Origin: a bacterium
Lineage (GTDB): Bacteria > 4484-113 > JAFGCY01
Assembly (NCBI GenBank): GCA_020849855.1
Contig: JADZFO010000020.1
Coordinates: 1-58,007, forward strand
Length of the DNA stretch: 58,007 nt
Direction: 5' to 3'
A program made the position numbers and the translations under genes. Shown here piece by piece: positions 20,348 through 29,114 of the stretch. Position 1 is the first letter of the stretch. Each line of letters opens with the position of its first letter. The notes below the pieces were generated by a model. The model made no database searches. It had not been told where the DNA came from and saw only the letters and a list, made by a program, of their open reading frames with translations.

Positions 20348-20880
20348 TGGAAGAATTCCTGCGCATGCTGCTGGATGCCGGTGTGCTCTGGGCCACCATT
20401 CCGCTGGCTGCCCTCAGCATACCCATCGTCGCCATCATCAACGCCAATATCAGCGCGCGCCAGAAGCTGCGTATCAGTTCGCAGGAAAAGGCCGAGTCGC
20501 GCAAGCTCTACGAGCGCATTGCCATGGAGAAGCTGGACATCATCAAGACGGCAATCTCGATGGGCTACAAGACGGAAGAACTGGCAGAGCTGGACCGCCG
20601 CCTCGAAATGCTGGTCGGCGCCGACAAGATGTCAGAGCTGCTGGATGACTCCGGCAAGTCGCGCTCAAAGGACTCCGGCAAGTCCGACAAGCCGGTGAAG
20701 GTCAAGGTCAACATGACCACGGTTTCCGACCGCCCGGTACAGATGCGCGTGCCATCTCCGGCTCAATCAGGCCACGACACAACAGAGGAGCTCCTGCTGA
20801 GCAGCGATGACTTGATGGACAAGGCCATGCTGGAAGCCCTGAGCAAGGAGATGGAGCAGCGCCGCCACAGCAAGGCCTGA
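20347..20880 (+). CDS. Small membrane-anchored protein, EKLDV-MGY family (2 of 3)
   Basis: A 177-residue protein with a hydrophobic N-terminal segment (about residues 10-33), then the family core ESRKLYERIAMEKLDIIKT, AISMGYKTEELAELDRRLEML and VGADKMSELL. It continues into a Ser/Lys-rich linker (SGKSRSKDSGKSDKPVKVKV) and an acidic C-terminal helix. It has the longest tail of the three homologues. The start overlaps a possible leader peptide stop. Function unknown. Confidence 0.75.
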   Translation: MEEFLRMLLDAGVLWATIPLAALSIPIVAIINANISARQKLRISSQEKAESRKLYERIAMEKLDIIKTAISMGYKTEELAELDRRLEMLVGADKMSELLDDSGKSRSKDSGKSDKPVKVKVNMTTVSDRPVQMRVPSPAQSGHDTTEELLLSSDDLMDKAMLEALSKEMEQRRHSKA

Positions 20881-20985
20881 GCCCGGGCTGGGCTGGGAGA
20901 CGCCTGGCCGCCCAGCGCTCGCCAAGGCCTTAAAGTCTGCCCAGCTGGGCTTCAGACCGCTACCATTTAGCACTTGATCTGAAAA

Positions 20986-21040
20986 GTCGCCTTCAACTTT
21001 CTAAAGTTGTGCTTGCAATTCTCTAAGGCGACGATATAAT
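20986..21040 (+). promoter_or_regulatory. Promoter with nested dyads, leaderless start
   Basis: TTGCAA (21013-21018) and TATAAT (21035-21040) are separated by 16 bases, and the ATG follows seven bases later. Just upstream is a perfect dyad CAACTTTCTAAAGTTG (20994-21009). Outer arms GTCGCCTT (20986-20993) and AAGGCGAC (21025-21032) enclose both it and the -35 box. This looks like an operator that could block the -35 region. Confidence 0.6.
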
Positions 21041-21047
21041 TCCTGGC

Positions 21048-21440
21048 ATGGAGCTCTTCATCGGAATCGCGCTGATCATCCTTGCCGCTTCCATCGGCAA
21101 GAGTATCCTGCGCTCCGGCTGGACGCCGGACAAGCTCGGCCGCACGCGTGTTGTCGTGCAAACGCCGAAGCTGACGCGCCAGGAGCGCATCCGCGCGCTG
21201 GAGATCTACCACTCCCTGGCCAAGGATAAGCTGGATGTGATGAAGACGGCGCTGGCCATGGGCTACCGCGACGAGGACCTGAAGCGCCTTGATGAGCGCC
21301 TGGAGCGCCTGATCGGCCGCGAGCAGCTAGGCCACATCCTTAACGGCAACGCGCCGAAGCCGCACCCTGAACTGCTTAGCCGCGACGTTGAGCAGGAGAA
21401 GCAGACCCTGCAGTCCATACGGGTCACCCACAGCGCCTAA
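21048..21440 (+). CDS. Small membrane-anchored protein, EKLDV-MGY family (3 of 3)
   Basis: A 130-residue protein with an N-terminal hydrophobic segment (ELFIGIALIILAASIG), a basic linker and the family core LAKDKLDVMKTALAMGYRDE, then DLKRLDERLERLIGREQL. It is transcribed from its own promoter (TATAAT seven bases before the ATG), so it is probably leaderless and separately controlled from its two homologues. The three copies differ most in their C-terminal tails, which suggests a common anchor and core with distinct partners. Function unknown. Confidence 0.75.
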   Translation: MELFIGIALIILAASIGKSILRSGWTPDKLGRTRVVVQTPKLTRQERIRALEIYHSLAKDKLDVMKTALAMGYRDEDLKRLDERLERLIGREQLGHILNGNAPKPHPELLSRDVEQEKQTLQSIRVTHSA

Positions 21441-21487
21441 ACCCACAGCGCATCAGAACCACTGCGCCGGGAAGCAGCAGGTAGTTG

Positions 21488-21599
21488 CCGGAGCGCAGAC
21501 ATCCATGTCTGCATTCTGTTGCGGAGAGACTGCTTTCCACTGCGCTGCAGCCGAGTGTTTAACGGCCTGGAAATGCAGACACGGATGTCTGCGCTCCGG
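21488..21599. repeat. Long inverted repeat of palindromic units
   Basis: Two 28-base arms (21488-21515 and 21572-21599) are complementary with one mismatch, and each contains its own palindrome GCAGACATCCATGTCTGC. The 56-base loop has no gene. The layout resembles paired REP elements and lies between convergent genes. Confidence 0.7.
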
Positions 21600-21628
21600 T
21601 TCACAGCATCGTTTCCTGAGGACTTCCC

Positions 21629-23041
21629 CTAATGCGCCGGCGGCGGGTCCTTGATGTTGATGCCCATCTCCTTGGCCGCCTGCTCGGCTTCGCTCATGTC
21701 GCCGCCGTGGTAGATCTTGTTGATGTACTGCGGCCAGTGCGCCTCGAACTCGCTGCTGTTCAGCGGGTCGTGGCAGCGGTAGCACCAGTCGTGGGTATAG
21801 GTCGTCACCGGCGTCTCAGGGATCACCACCTTGTCCTTGCCTTCCATCGCCTGCCAGACATGGTCGTCGGTGATGTTGGTGTGGCAGGTGACGCAGCCCA
21901 TGGAGTAGATCTTGTCCTCCCGGGGGTCATAGGTCAGGTGGCACTTCATGCAGTCCGGGTTGTAAAGCTGGCCCTTGTCTTCCAGGGTCTTCATCGCGAT
22001 GGCGTGCCCGGTCTTCATGTAAGTCTCGTACTCGCGCTTGTGGCAGTCAGCGCAGTATTCCGGCGGCATGAAAAGCTGCGGCAGCTCGGCCTTGAAGACG
22101 TCAAAGAACATCTCCTTCAGGCGCGGCTTGTAGTCATTGTCCAAAATGGCCTTGATCGGCTCGGCGTCCGCCAGGTGGTCCCCAAGCTTCACGGAAGTGC
22201 CGGACACGTTATAGGCGGCCGGGCTGGCCCCGCCCCGGAACACCGGGTCCACGGTCAGCAGGCCCATGAAGCGGCCCTTGTCAAAGACATTCATGCGCGG
22301 GGGGTCGTTCTTGAAGTCCAGCTTCGCCGTGCCGGCATTGCGGTCACCGGAAAGGAAGATGTCAACGCGGTCCTTGTACTTCGTGCTGATCGCCTCGACC
22401 CACTCATAGTTGCCTTCCAGGCAGACGACGAGGCACTGCACCTTCTGCGCCTCCAGGCTGGCCAGAGCGCCTTCCAGGGCGTCTTCCGGATTGGCAAAGG
22501 CCATCTCGGCCGGCATCTCAATTTCTTTGGTCAGCTCAGGCTGGGAAACGCCGGTCACGCCGATCTTGTTGCCGGCCACCTCGGTCACAAAGCTGCCGGT
22601 GGGCCAGGCCGCTCTGTCAACCAGCAGGTTGGCGCTGAAACAGGGGAACTTCGCGCCCTCGATCAGCTTGGCCATGTCGGCCTTGCCCTGCTGAGCTTCC
22701 CGCACGCCAAGCTGCAGGCCGCTGTAGCCCATCGCGTTCAGGCTGGCGACGATGATCTGGCCCTTGAAAAGCTGAAAGCTGCCCTTGTCGGCGACGATAT
22801 GCGCTCCTTCCAGGGCCAGCAGGGGCTGCTTCTGCCGCAGCTCCTCCAGCTTGGTCGCCCGGCGTCCGAGGCCGCCAAGCTGGTGCGCCGAACAGCCGCA
22901 GGTCTCCAGATAACCACTGGTATCGAAGTTGAAGGCAATCGCGAAAGGCGCGCTCTGCTGCGCCTGGCTCATGCAGGCGCTGAACATCAGCGCCGCGCAG
23001 GCAACGCTGACCGCCGCAACCCATAGATAAATCCGGTACAT
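21629..23041 (-). CDS. Fusion of 5'-nucleotidase/metallophosphatase-like domain and tetrahaem cytochrome c
   Basis: A 470-residue lipoprotein (lipobox FSAC). Residues about 35-320 resemble the UshA/SoxB-type phosphatase fold: AFNFDTSGYLETCGCSAHQLGGLGRRAT at the start, LNAMGYSGLQLGVREAQ and FLSGDRNAG. The C-terminal part carries four CxxCH haem sites (CADCH, CMKCH, CVTCH, CYRCH), like cytochrome c554-type proteins. Some usual metal ligands of the phosphatase fold (the DxH and GNHE motifs) seem missing, so phosphatase activity is doubtful. It probably carries electrons at the outer face of the cell. Related fusions exist in other environmental bacteria, as far as I recall. Confidence 0.85.
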   Translation of the reverse strand: MYRIYLWVAAVSVACAALMFSACMSQAQQSAPFAIAFNFDTSGYLETCGCSAHQLGGLGRRATKLEELRQKQPLLALEGAHIVADKGSFQLFKGQIIVASLNAMGYSGLQLGVREAQQGKADMAKLIEGAKFPCFSANLLVDRAAWPTGSFVTEVAGNKIGVTGVSQPELTKEIEMPAEMAFANPEDALEGALASLEAQKVQCLVVCLEGNYEWVEAISTKYKDRVDIFLSGDRNAGTAKLDFKNDPPRMNVFDKGRFMGLLTVDPVFRGGASPAAYNVSGTSVKLGDHLADAEPIKAILDNDYKPRLKEMFFDVFKAELPQLFMPPEYCADCHKREYETYMKTGHAIAMKTLEDKGQLYNPDCMKCHLTYDPREDKIYSMGCVTCHTNITDDHVWQAMEGKDKVVIPETPVTTYTHDWCYRCHDPLNSSEFEAHWPQYINKIYHGGDMSEAEQAAKEMGINIKDPPPAH

Positions 23042-23093
23042 TCAACCCTCGCCTTGGAAAAGACCAGTATACCGAAACACTTTCCGTGCCGGC

Positions 23094-23570
23094 CTACTGC
23101 ACGGACATCAGGAAGTCAATCTCAACTGCAGCGTTCAAAGGCAGCACCGGAACCCCGACTGCCGCCCGGGCATGCTTGCCGCGGTCGCCAAAGACCTCAA
23201 CCAGCAGATCACTGCTGCCGTTGGCAACCTTGGGCTGCTCATAGAAATCGCTGGTGCTGGCGACAAAGACCCGCACCATGGCAATCTCCCAGATACGCCC
23301 CATGTCGCCGGACAGGGCCTCAGAGGCCCAGGCCAGGCCATTGAGGGTGCAGATCCGGGCTGCTTCCACCGCATCATCAAGGCTGACCTCTGCGCCAACC
23401 TTGCCGGGGCTGAAGAGCTGGCCGTCCCGCATGGGGATCATGCCCGAGATGTAAAGCGTCCCGGTGGCCTGCTTATCAAGCACCAGCTTGTATGGCACAT
23501 AGTTCGCTACCGGCATGGCCAGCTTGGGCACAGTCAGGCCGAGTTGTGCGAGGCGCTCAGATAAGATCAT
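23094..23570 (-). CDS. RidA/YjgF-like protein
   Basis: A 158-residue member of the RidA (YER057c/YjgF/UK114) superfamily, of the longer YjgH-like type. Typical parts are TLYISGMIPMRDGQL...GKVGAEVSLDDAVEAARICTLN and the ending AAVGVPVLPLNAAVEIDFLMSV. True RidA has an Arg in the RAAVG.-LP motif; here HARAAVGVPVLP keeps it. RidA removes reactive enamine and imine by-products of PLP enzymes. On the minus strand TAAAAT (23582-23577) is six bases from the ATG, so the gene is probably leaderless. Confidence 0.9.
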   Translation of the reverse strand: MILSERLAQLGLTVPKLAMPVANYVPYKLVLDKQATGTLYISGMIPMRDGQLFSPGKVGAEVSLDDAVEAARICTLNGLAWASEALSGDMGRIWEIAMVRVFVASTSDFYEQPKVANGSSDLLVEVFGDRGKHARAAVGVPVLPLNAAVEIDFLMSVQ

Positions 23571-23630
23571 GGGCGGATTTTACACTGCAACCGAAATGCA
23601 GTCTTGCATGCATCCTAAAGCGTCGGCCGC

Positions 23631-24947
23631 TTAGTGCGCCAGGCCCAGCTTCTTTTCCTCCTGCAGCGCCAGCTCCGCCATCATCCTGCGGCTCGACGCC
23701 CGCATGCCCAGGGCCTTGTCCAGTTCAAGAAAATGGTCCAGCCCGGCCCGCCGCAGCATGCCCAGCCCGGCGAATGATTCACTGGCCCGCTGCGCCATGC
23801 GTTCCGCGCGCAGACGGTGCCCCATGGCCAGTTCCAGCCGCGCGCCCTCGGCCAGCAGGAAGGGCGGGTCGTAAGTCCGGGCCTGGGCTGAGGCTGAGGC
23901 CCGGCGCAGCCATTCGGCTGCCTCCTTGAACTTCCCCGCCCGGCGCAGGACGAGCGCGGGCAGATGGGCCGAGGCCTCAACCCGCTGCTCACTCTGGCCG
24001 TACTCCTCCAGGTCGGAGCGGAAGCGCTCAGGATCCGGCTGACTGCCGCTGAGGCTGTCGGCGGCATGGCGCAGCATGCTCAGGGCATTGCGCATACCAG
24101 GGGAGAGCGTAAAGTGCTGCACCTCGATGCTCAGCCGGCAGAATCGCTGCGACAGGCTGAACTCGCCGGCCTCAAGCGCCACCATTGCAGCCTGCAGGAA
24201 AAGCGAGTCCTTTATTTTCAGCCAGCTGCGGCTTTCGCAAAAGTCCACCAGCTGGACACTAACCTTGACCGCCCGGTCCAGCTCGCCTTCAAGGAAGCTG
24301 ATGTAGTGCAGGTTCAGCACGGCCATGCCGTAGCCGCGGAACTCCGGTATCCAGCGTGCATCGCTGACTATGGTCTGAATGCCGCGGCGCGCCCGCTCAA
24401 GCTGGCCGCTGGCGCCGTCAATGGTCAGCAGGTTCAAGCGGGCCTCAAGTTCATTAAAGGTATCGCCCAGCCTTACCGCCAGCGCCTGGCGCGCCTGGGC
24501 ATACTCCCGCGCCTGCTCGAAGCGTGACTGCTCAGCCGCGGCCATGGTCAGGCTGCTGTAGGTTGCCATCAGGTCGCGCGCGGGCATGCCCGGGTGCATT
24601 ACCGCCCGCAGCAGGCTCTCATAGCTGGCGAACTGGCCCTGTTTGACAAACAGCGACTGCGTTTCCCTGCTGACCAGCAGGCGGGCTGCCTGGGACTGCT
24701 CCGCCTGGGTGGCGTGCAGTTCAGCGGCGTTCCTGACGGTCAGCTCTTCCGCTTCACACTTCAGCTCGGCCGCCAGGCGTTCAAGGTTGTCCAGGCTGAT
24801 GCGCTTAACCTTGCCGGTCAGCCAGCGGTTTACCGTCAGCGGGGCCACGCCGATTTTCTGGGCCAGCAGGTACTGCTTGATTGAACCTTCGCGCAGCCGC
24901 TTGGCCAGCGCCAGCTGGTTAATCAATGCTGTCTCGGCCCTCGGCAC
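23631..24947 (-). CDS. XRE-HTH regulator with helical repeat C-terminus (array member A)
   Basis: A 438-residue protein with an N-terminal helix-turn-helix, IGVAPLTVNRWLTGKVKRIS, then LDNLERLAAELKCEAEEL. About 340 residues follow, rich in short amphipathic helices of TPR-like character. The conserved linker motif ATQAEQSQAARLLVSRETQSLF marks the join in every member. The GTG start lies eight bases after TATACT (24961-24956, minus strand), directly behind the stop of member B. It shares layout with the five genes upstream. It probably binds DNA and senses a peptide or protein with the helical part, as in PlcR/Rgg-like regulators, but this is inference. Confidence 0.82.
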   Translation of the reverse strand: MPRAETALINQLALAKRLREGSIKQYLLAQKIGVAPLTVNRWLTGKVKRISLDNLERLAAELKCEAEELTVRNAAELHATQAEQSQAARLLVSRETQSLFVKQGQFASYESLLRAVMHPGMPARDLMATYSSLTMAAAEQSRFEQAREYAQARQALAVRLGDTFNELEARLNLLTIDGASGQLERARRGIQTIVSDARWIPEFRGYGMAVLNLHYISFLEGELDRAVKVSVQLVDFCESRSWLKIKDSLFLQAAMVALEAGEFSLSQRFCRLSIEVQHFTLSPGMRNALSMLRHAADSLSGSQPDPERFRSDLEEYGQSEQRVEASAHLPALVLRRAGKFKEAAEWLRRASASAQARTYDPPFLLAEGARLELAMGHRLRAERMAQRASESFAGLGMLRRAGLDHFLELDKALGMRASSRRMMAELALQEEKKLGLAH

Positions 24948-24964
24948 AGCAGCAGAGTATAGGA

Positions 24965-26272
24965 CTAGCCGCTGCTGCTCAGCAGAGCCGGCAGGAGGGC
25001 TGCCACGCGCTGCGCCAAAGCCGCCGGGATGCGCTGCTGGCTGCCCTGCTCTGCAGCCGGATCGCTTTCCACCCGCTTCTTCATCGCCAGCCTGATGAAG
25101 CCGCTGTTGGCCTCTTCCAGCGCTGCCCGGGCTGCCGCGGCCTGGCCCTGCGCGCTCAGCAGCCTGGCCCGCTCGCGGGCGATGAAGGGCGCCTCGTAGA
25201 CACAGCAGGCGCTGTGGTTTTCAAGCTGGTCAAGGTAGGCGCCGGTCTCGGCCAGCGCGCCGCAGCGGCGGTAGAGCAGGGCCGGCCACTCCGCATGGCC
25301 GTCGTTGAAGCGCACTGCGCCCAGGTACTGGGCAGCCAATGGTTCGATCTCACTGATGCCCACAGCTTCGCCGCCCAGGCTGCGCATGGCCAGCAGGAAG
25401 AGCGCGAATTCCGTGCGCTCATGGGGCGACTGCACCCGGCTGAGCTGGGCCTCGGCCCGCTTGAGTGTCGCTGCCAGCTCAAACAGGCCCGCATCCGAAG
25501 CCGCCATCGCCGCATTGCCGCAGGCATAGGCCCGGGGCCAGTCTGTGTCGGGCACATCCGTCAGATACTCAATCACCCGAATCGCATAGACAAACGCCCG
25601 CTTGGCATCACCCATCAGACGGTAGACCTGGATCAGGTTGATGATGGGGATGCTGGTGCCCTTGCGCAGGCCCTGGCTTTCAGCCGATGAGAGCAGGTCC
25701 AAAAGGCCGCGCCGGGCCTTCAGCAGTTTGCCCTCCTCCGCGTCGACCAGCACCAGGTGCGTGCGGGCCGCAAGTTCGCGTGCGCCGTCGCCAAGGCGCT
25801 GGGCATACTCCAGCTTCAGGCCGGCATAGCGCCTCAGCTCCTGCAGCTTGCCCTGCTTGGCCGCGGCGAAGGTCAAAGAGCTGTAAATGTCCGCCAGGTC
25901 GCTGAGCGGCAGCCTGGGATGCACTACAGCCTTGATCAGGCGCTCGTAGTTTTCAAGCTGCCCTGACTTGATGAACAGCTCCTGGTTGTCGCGCTGCACC
26001 AGCAGGCGCGCGGCAGCGGACTGCTCATTCTCCGTGGCCAGCACATCCGTCTCATCCACAATGATCAGGCTGTCCGGATCACAGTTCAGCGCGGCAGCCA
26101 GACGCGCCAGGTTGTCGCGGCTGATGCGCTTCACCTTGCCGGTCATCCAGCGGTTGACGGTCAGAGGGGTGACGTTGATCGCCACGGCCAGGCGCGCCTG
26201 ACGGGTATCGCTCTCCCGCATCCGGGCCAGAAGCGCTTCCTGATTCAGCGTGGCAGTGTCCTGTTTGTGCAA
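24965..26272 (-). CDS. XRE-HTH regulator with helical repeat C-terminus (array member B)
   Basis: A 435-residue paralogue. The HTH reads INVTPLTVNRWMTGKVKRIS followed by RDNLARLAAALNC. The linker ATENEQSAAARLLVQRDNQELF, the segment YERLIKAVVHP and the TPR-like C-terminus match the other members. The start is a TTG eight bases after a TATACT box (26286-26281, minus strand) with no ribosome site, so it is probably leaderless. The N-terminus MHKQDTATLNQ is nearly identical to members C and E, so the start assignment is supported by conservation. Confidence 0.82.
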   Translation of the reverse strand: MHKQDTATLNQEALLARMRESDTRQARLAVAINVTPLTVNRWMTGKVKRISRDNLARLAAALNCDPDSLIIVDETDVLATENEQSAAARLLVQRDNQELFIKSGQLENYERLIKAVVHPRLPLSDLADIYSSLTFAAAKQGKLQELRRYAGLKLEYAQRLGDGARELAARTHLVLVDAEEGKLLKARRGLLDLLSSAESQGLRKGTSIPIINLIQVYRLMGDAKRAFVYAIRVIEYLTDVPDTDWPRAYACGNAAMAASDAGLFELAATLKRAEAQLSRVQSPHERTEFALFLLAMRSLGGEAVGISEIEPLAAQYLGAVRFNDGHAEWPALLYRRCGALAETGAYLDQLENHSACCVYEAPFIARERARLLSAQGQAAAARAALEEANSGFIRLAMKKRVESDPAAEQGSQQRIPAALAQRVAALLPALLSSSG

Positions 26273-26294
26273 GTCTTACCAGTATAGACAGGCG

Positions 26295-27659
26295 TCAGCC
26301 GCGGCTCTCAGCCGGAGGCCCGCTGCTTGCCAGCAGTTGCGCGGTGACCTGCGGGGCCAGTTCGGCAATCTGCCGCACCAGGGCGGCGGGCACTTTGTAA
26401 TGCTGGCCAAACTCCGCGCAGTCTGTTTCAGCCTCCCGCAGCATGCCAAAGCCCAGCTTCAGCTCGCGCGCCCGCGCGGCCGCCTTCTTGGCCATGCGCC
26501 CGTTGCCCATGGCGCGATGCAGCCTGAGCCATTCATCCGCCACAAAGCAGGCTTCGTACTTCTCGCAGCCGGGACCGGTCTGCACTGCTTCAAGATACTT
26601 CGCGGCGTCCTCAAGCCTGCCACTGGCGCGCAGGCACAGCGCCGGCAGAATCGACCCTCCAATTCCAAACTGGTTGGCCTGCAGAAATCCGGCGCACAGT
26701 TCATCCAGACTTTGCTGGTCTACCTGTAACCCCGCCTGCAGGTCCAGCAGCATTGCCGTTGCCACCATGGTCAGGCGCTCAATCGGGGTGTGGAATCTCT
26801 CAATATAGGGCTTTTGCACATCCAGCAGCAGCCGAACCAGCTCCTCCTCGCCACAATCCAGCGCCGTGGTGGTCACGGAGAAAAGCGCGTAGGAGGCGGC
26901 CAGCAGGCGCCAGTGCAGCTGGTCCTCATTGCCCGCCGGCAGGCCGTCCAGCAGGCGCAGGGCCTCCAGGCCGCAGCGCAGCGCCGCCGGCATCTGGCCC
27001 AGCAGGCGGTATGTGGCAATCAGGTTGATACGCGTCAGCACCATGCTGCGCAGCGCGCCCTGGCTCTCGGCGGCGCTGTAGAGCTCCAGCAGGCCGCGGT
27101 GTGAGGCCGCCAGCCTACCCAGGGCTGCCTGCGCGCTGACCATGTTGATGCGCGCTTCCAGCTCCTTGTCGGCATCGCCGCAGCGCAGGGCGTACTCCAG
27201 CTTCAGCTTGGCATAGTCATAGCTGCTGCTGAAGTCACCCTTCAGCCCGGCCACCAGGGTCAAAACCGTGTAGACCTCAAGCAGGGTGCTGATCGTCAGG
27301 TTGGGGTGCATGACGGCCTTGATCAGGTGCTCATAAGTCTCCAGCTGGCCGGCCTTGACGAACATGTCCTGGCTCTGCGGCGAGACCAGCATGCGCGCGG
27401 CGCGGGTCTGCTCCACCTGCGTCGCGCTGGCGCTGGCCTCATTCCTGAGGATCAGTTGCTCCGGCGGGCACTGAAGCAGCGTCGCCAGACGGTCCAGGTT
27501 GTCCAGGCTGATGCGCCTCACCTTGCCCGTCAGCCAGCGGTTCACGGTCAGCGGCACCACGCCGATGCGGTTGGCCACCCAGTACTGCTTCAGACCACGG
27601 CTGTGCAAAAGCTCGGCCAGCGCCTGATGGTTCAAGGTAGCGGTGTCCTGCTTCTGCAC
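26295..27659 (-). CDS. XRE-HTH regulator with helical repeat C-terminus (array member C)
   Basis: A 454-residue paralogue beginning VQKQDTATLNHQALAELL. The GTG at 27659 is chosen because TATACT (27672-27667, minus strand) ends seven bases before it and because members B and E begin the same way; the longer frame would include the promoter. The HTH reads IGVVPLTVNRWLTGKVRRIS. The region YEHLIKAVMHPNLTISTLLEVYTVL and the following helices are closest to member D, which suggests that C and D are a recent duplication. Confidence 0.82.
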   Translation of the reverse strand: MQKQDTATLNHQALAELLHSRGLKQYWVANRIGVVPLTVNRWLTGKVRRISLDNLDRLATLLQCPPEQLILRNEASASATQVEQTRAARMLVSPQSQDMFVKAGQLETYEHLIKAVMHPNLTISTLLEVYTVLTLVAGLKGDFSSSYDYAKLKLEYALRCGDADKELEARINMVSAQAALGRLAASHRGLLELYSAAESQGALRSMVLTRINLIATYRLLGQMPAALRCGLEALRLLDGLPAGNEDQLHWRLLAASYALFSVTTTALDCGEEELVRLLLDVQKPYIERFHTPIERLTMVATAMLLDLQAGLQVDQQSLDELCAGFLQANQFGIGGSILPALCLRASGRLEDAAKYLEAVQTGPGCEKYEACFVADEWLRLHRAMGNGRMAKKAAARARELKLGFGMLREAETDCAEFGQHYKVPAALVRQIAELAPQVTAQLLASSGPPAESRG

Positions 27660-27750
27660 GGCAGAGAGTATACGCATAAATCGGACAGCTGCAGGTGTTG
27701 ATCCGGCGAAGGCTCAGGCAGCTGAGGCTCAGACAGCGCGGCCAGGGCCG

Positions 27751-29094
27751 CTAGCCGCCCTTCTGCCGCTCCAACTGCGCCTTGACCAGGCTGCGCAGGC
27801 GGCTGCGCAGGCGCGGCTGGGCCTTCAGCGCGCCGCTAAGCTCCAGGGCCGGGTCGGGCTGCACCCGGCGGTTCATGCCCCAGGCGCCAAGCAGTTCATT
27901 GCCCCGCTCGCGCTGGCGCAGGGCTTCATCACGCCTGCCCCTGGCGTGTTCGAGGCGGGCCCATTCTTCGGCCACAAAAGCGGCCTCGTAGAGCTTGCAG
28001 GCCGGCAGGTCCTGGACAGCCTGCATGTACTCCACCGCAGCGTCCAGGCGGCCGCTGAGACGCAGCAGCCAGGCCGGCCAGACCGAGCTGCCGATTCCGT
28101 ACTGCTGGAACTGCAGGAACGAAGCGGCATGGGCGTCAAGGGCAGTTTGATCAACGTCCTTCCCCTCCAGCTTGTCACAGCAAAGCGCAAGAAGCTGCAG
28201 GCTCTCGCGTTCGATCGGTGTCAGAAGCTGCTCGCTGGCGGGCGCCGAGACCTCAATCAGCAGGCGTACCAGGTCCAGGTCGGCGCACTCAAAAGCGCTG
28301 CTGGATGCCGCGAAGTACACATAGCTGCTGGCCTGCAGGATCCAGTGGCTGTCGCCCAGCTCTTCAGCGCCTGCCTCATCGTGCAGCAGCTCAAGAGCAT
28401 CAACACAGGCGCGCAGTGCGCCGTTCAGGTCTCCCAGCAGGGTATAGGTCGCTGCCAGGTTCACCAGGGCGATCACCATGCTGCGTTTGGCGCCCTGGCT
28501 CTCCGCCGCACTGAATAGCTCCAGCAGCGCCTTGTGCGAGGCCGTCAGGTTGCCCAGCGCGCCTTCGACGGTCGCCAGGTTTATGCGGCCTTCCAGCTCT
28601 TTCTCGGCATCGCCGCAGCGCAGGGCGTAGTCCAGCTTCATCCGGGCATAGTTGCGGCTGCGCTCGAAGTCTCCGCGCAGGCCGGCCACCAGGGTCAGCA
28701 GGGTATAGATCTCCAAAAGGTCGCTCAGCGCGAGGTTGGGGTGCATCACCGCCTTGATGAGGCGCTCGTAAGTCTCAAGATGCCCCGCCTGCAGGAACAT
28801 GTCCTGGCTTTCGTTGGACACCAGCAGTCGCGCGGCCTGCGACTGCTCAACCTGAGTCGCCCGCAGGTCGACTTCGTCCTTCAGGCTCAGAGTGCTGCTT
28901 TCGCAGCCCAGCACCTGGCTCAGGCGCTGCAGGTTCTCCGGGCTGATCCGCCGCACCTTGCCGGTCAGCCAGCGGTTGATTGTGAGAGGTGTCACCCCGA
29001 TCTGGCGCGCCAGCCACCACTGCTTAAGCTGCCGCTCACGGATAAGCTCGGCCAGGGCATGGGGGTTTATGCTGACTGTGTCCAGTTTTGGCAC
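27751..29094 (-). CDS. XRE-HTH regulator with helical repeat C-terminus (array member D)
   Basis: A 447-residue paralogue beginning VPKLDTVSINPHALAELI. The GTG at 29094 follows a TATACT box (29107-29102, minus strand) by seven bases; that box lies within 15 bases of the stop of member E, so the promoter fills nearly all of the gap. The HTH reads IGVTPLTINRWLTGKVRRIS. The C-terminal helices (ALRCGDAEKELEGRINLAT and AAESQGAKRSMV) track member C closely. No effector domain is visible. Confidence 0.82.
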   Translation of the reverse strand: MPKLDTVSINPHALAELIRERQLKQWWLARQIGVTPLTINRWLTGKVRRISPENLQRLSQVLGCESSTLSLKDEVDLRATQVEQSQAARLLVSNESQDMFLQAGHLETYERLIKAVMHPNLALSDLLEIYTLLTLVAGLRGDFERSRNYARMKLDYALRCGDAEKELEGRINLATVEGALGNLTASHKALLELFSAAESQGAKRSMVIALVNLAATYTLLGDLNGALRACVDALELLHDEAGAEELGDSHWILQASSYVYFAASSSAFECADLDLVRLLIEVSAPASEQLLTPIERESLQLLALCCDKLEGKDVDQTALDAHAASFLQFQQYGIGSSVWPAWLLRLSGRLDAAVEYMQAVQDLPACKLYEAAFVAEEWARLEHARGRRDEALRQRERGNELLGAWGMNRRVQPDPALELSGALKAQPRLRSRLRSLVKAQLERQKGG

Positions 29095-29114
29095 GGCCAG
29101 AAGTATAGTCATGA

